This document shows, piece by piece, positions 62,233 to 64,000 of a stretch of DNA of 64,000 nucleotides. Numbering within the stretch: position 1 is the first letter of the stretch; each line of letters begins with the position of its first letter. A program made the position numbers and the translations under genes. This DNA is from Diadema setosum. Lineage: Eukaryota > Echinodermata > Echinoidea > Diadematoida > Diadematidae. The DNA is taken from NCBI GenBank assembly GCA_033980235.1, contig CM067065.1, positions 5,251,328 to 5,315,327 on the forward strand, given 5' to 3'. Below the pieces are notes generated by a model. It saw only the letters and a list, made by a program, of their open reading frames with translations, was not told the DNA's origin and searched no databases.

Positions 62233-63973
62233 GTAGAGATGACAAGGGGGGAAAAAAAAGACAATATTGAGGACAGGAAGCACAAATGTACAGTCTGTGA
62301 AATATGATCCAGCCAATCGGAGAGAGCCAGAAATAATCTTTATCAGTGGAGGGGATTTGAGTGAAATGCATCCAGAAAGCAAACTCAAGATTACATAAAG
62401 CTCTGGATTCAGAGAGAGGGTGACAAATCGATGAGAAGATTCAATCTAGTTTGTTTGAAATTCAATTATGGCTATGGAAGTCGTAGAGATTTTGTTGCAC
62501 ATTTTCATGCGTGTATTATATTGTGTTCATTACACGTGAACGTGACTCCGATGTTTGAGAGAAAAACATGAAGACATACTGATATTTCAAATCTACATTC
62601 GATTCCCGTTTCTTTGTGTGGAGTCATGTGAAGTAAAACCCCCAACTACCAATAGCAATTCTTGGTAATAAAACTAGATATCTGAGCGATAAAATTTTTC
62701 AACAAAAATGGAAATCTATTAAAATGAATTGAGATGTTTATAAGAAAGACCTTTAGGGATAAAAGATTCAGGTGCCGTTTCTTAACAAGGAGTGTAGGTT
62801 AAAATCAAGCAAATAGATTTGTTAAAGTATGATCAAAGTGAACTGCAGATTGTGGACTGAGGCAACTGCTTCATAACACAAGAACCATGCATGCTTTTCC
62901 AATGCTAATATGGATACACTTGTACGTTGGGGAAAAAAGGTTGATGTTGGAGACCCCACCATGCATACATGATGCTATGCCCAGTGGTAGGAATAACAAA
63001 GCACATTATGCATAATTCATAACCTGTTCATAAATGAACAATGGGGGCAGCTGTATAGGCAGGGAAGGGGCGAAGCAGGAGAGAGCTGAAGTGGGAGGGG
63101 GGGGGGGATGTCCAGCTCTGAAAGTGGCATGGGGTGATGCTGTTTTTTTTTTTGTGTGTGTTTTTTGCTCATGTGGATAGATTTATTCTTTTGTTGTATG
63201 TATTCTGCTTTGAGGCACCATCAAGCTCATTTTACTGGGTTGCATTTGTTGTGTGTGTGCATAAGAGAAATTAATAATATATGCTTTTCCTGAACAGTTG
63301 ATATTTCCAAATGAATTTGTTTCTTTCAAGGAAAAATAGACCAAACTGCGGTTTTTTATTATGATTATATTGATGTTTATCTCTAATGGTAGCTTGCCAT
63401 ATTTGTGCTTTTACCAAAAAGAGAAAAAAAAAATATGCTTACAAACAATTATCTAAAGTGAAACAGAGAGAAGGAGAGAGAGAGAAACAAAAGAGAATGC
63501 AGCAAAATGTAGGTTGCAGTACGTGCACCTGACTGTACTTTTTACTCTACCATTATGGTACTCTGCAAACTAGCAATGCATGTTTAAACTTGAGCATCGG
63601 ATGATTGTTTGCATTCATGCACTGTTCTTGGATTAAACTGTAATCTTTGAGAAGAAGGGAGAGAGGGAGTGATAGAGAAAGGTATGGTGCGAGCGAGAGG
63701 GGCGCAAAAAAAAAATACTGTAGAGTCTGTAGATGGTTCATAATGTTGCACATCATATTAAATTTTGTGTCTTGTAGAATTTCCAGTGCATAGTTTACCA
63801 GGTGCTAGAGCAAAAGGACAGATTTAACCGGAGGATGCCATTTCCTCTGACAAAGACCAACATACGCTTGTAGTCCCATGTGGGTATGATGTGCACATTG
63901 TCAAGAGTGCTACTCTTTGGGGGAAAGCTTTCATATCAGTGTAGTACTTGAATGTAGTCTTCTTGCAAGCCTC

Positions 63974-64000
63974 TTCAACCCTTTGGGTGCCAGGGGCTGT
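63974..64000. mobile_element. Left end of a family J element, cut by the window edge
   Basis: TTCAACCCTTTGGGTGCCAG resembles the left end of 51210-51301. Too short to be sure. Confidence 0.3.

Noticed and set aside
63757..63850. Possible next ARHGAP39 exon (frame VLEQKDRFNRRMPFPL after a CAG)
   Set aside because: It does not match the protein I expect after the second WW domain, has a nearby stop and lacks a convincing donor.

Overview
This is an intron-dominated window of an animal genome. There is no operon-like packing, no ribosome-binding-site spacing and no long open frame. Coding signal is limited to two short blocks with good splice sites, and the rest is microsatellites, homopolymers and many short inverted-repeat transposons. 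The host is probably a marine invertebrate; the repeat style suggests a sea urchin or other echinoderm, but that is an impression and not proven by the sequence.

The only gene I can support is ARHGAP39 (Vilse/CrossGAP, a Rac/Cdc42 GTPase-activating protein) on the + strand. Exon A (2844-2945) encodes the first WW domain and exon B (45077-45215) the second. Both splice at the same codon phase, so they join in frame across a 42,131-bp intron. The 5' exons lie left of the window; the proline-rich middle, MyTH4 and RhoGAP parts lie to the right. From 45216 to the right edge is the next intron.

Repeat layout, left to right. (1) At 1.8-25.5 kb there are copies of a ~390-bp oriented foldback family ('A'), a ~95-bp palindromic family ('I'), a family with TACTGTAAA ends ('D'), elements with TTAGGG-like cores, and an inverted pair of ~775-bp elements with intact 4-bp target duplications. 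(2) At 29.65-40.07 kb a family-A copy is split by a 9,998-bp foldback transposon with Tc1-like ends and a TA duplication. (3) At 40.5-55.6 kb several TTAAAGG-ended foldback families occur, including one element nested in another that shows a TTAA target directly. (4) At 56.98-59.34 kb lies a 2.4-kb element shaped like a non-autonomous Helitron/Helentron, carrying a 572-bp tandem repeat with nuclear-receptor-like half-site pairs. (5) The last 4.6 kb is GA-rich and low complexity.

No transposase, reverse transcriptase, viral gene, CRISPR array or intact RNA gene was found. Nothing here amounts to a new multi-gene system. The novelty lies in the architecture of the mobile elements in one very long intron that separates two WW domains.
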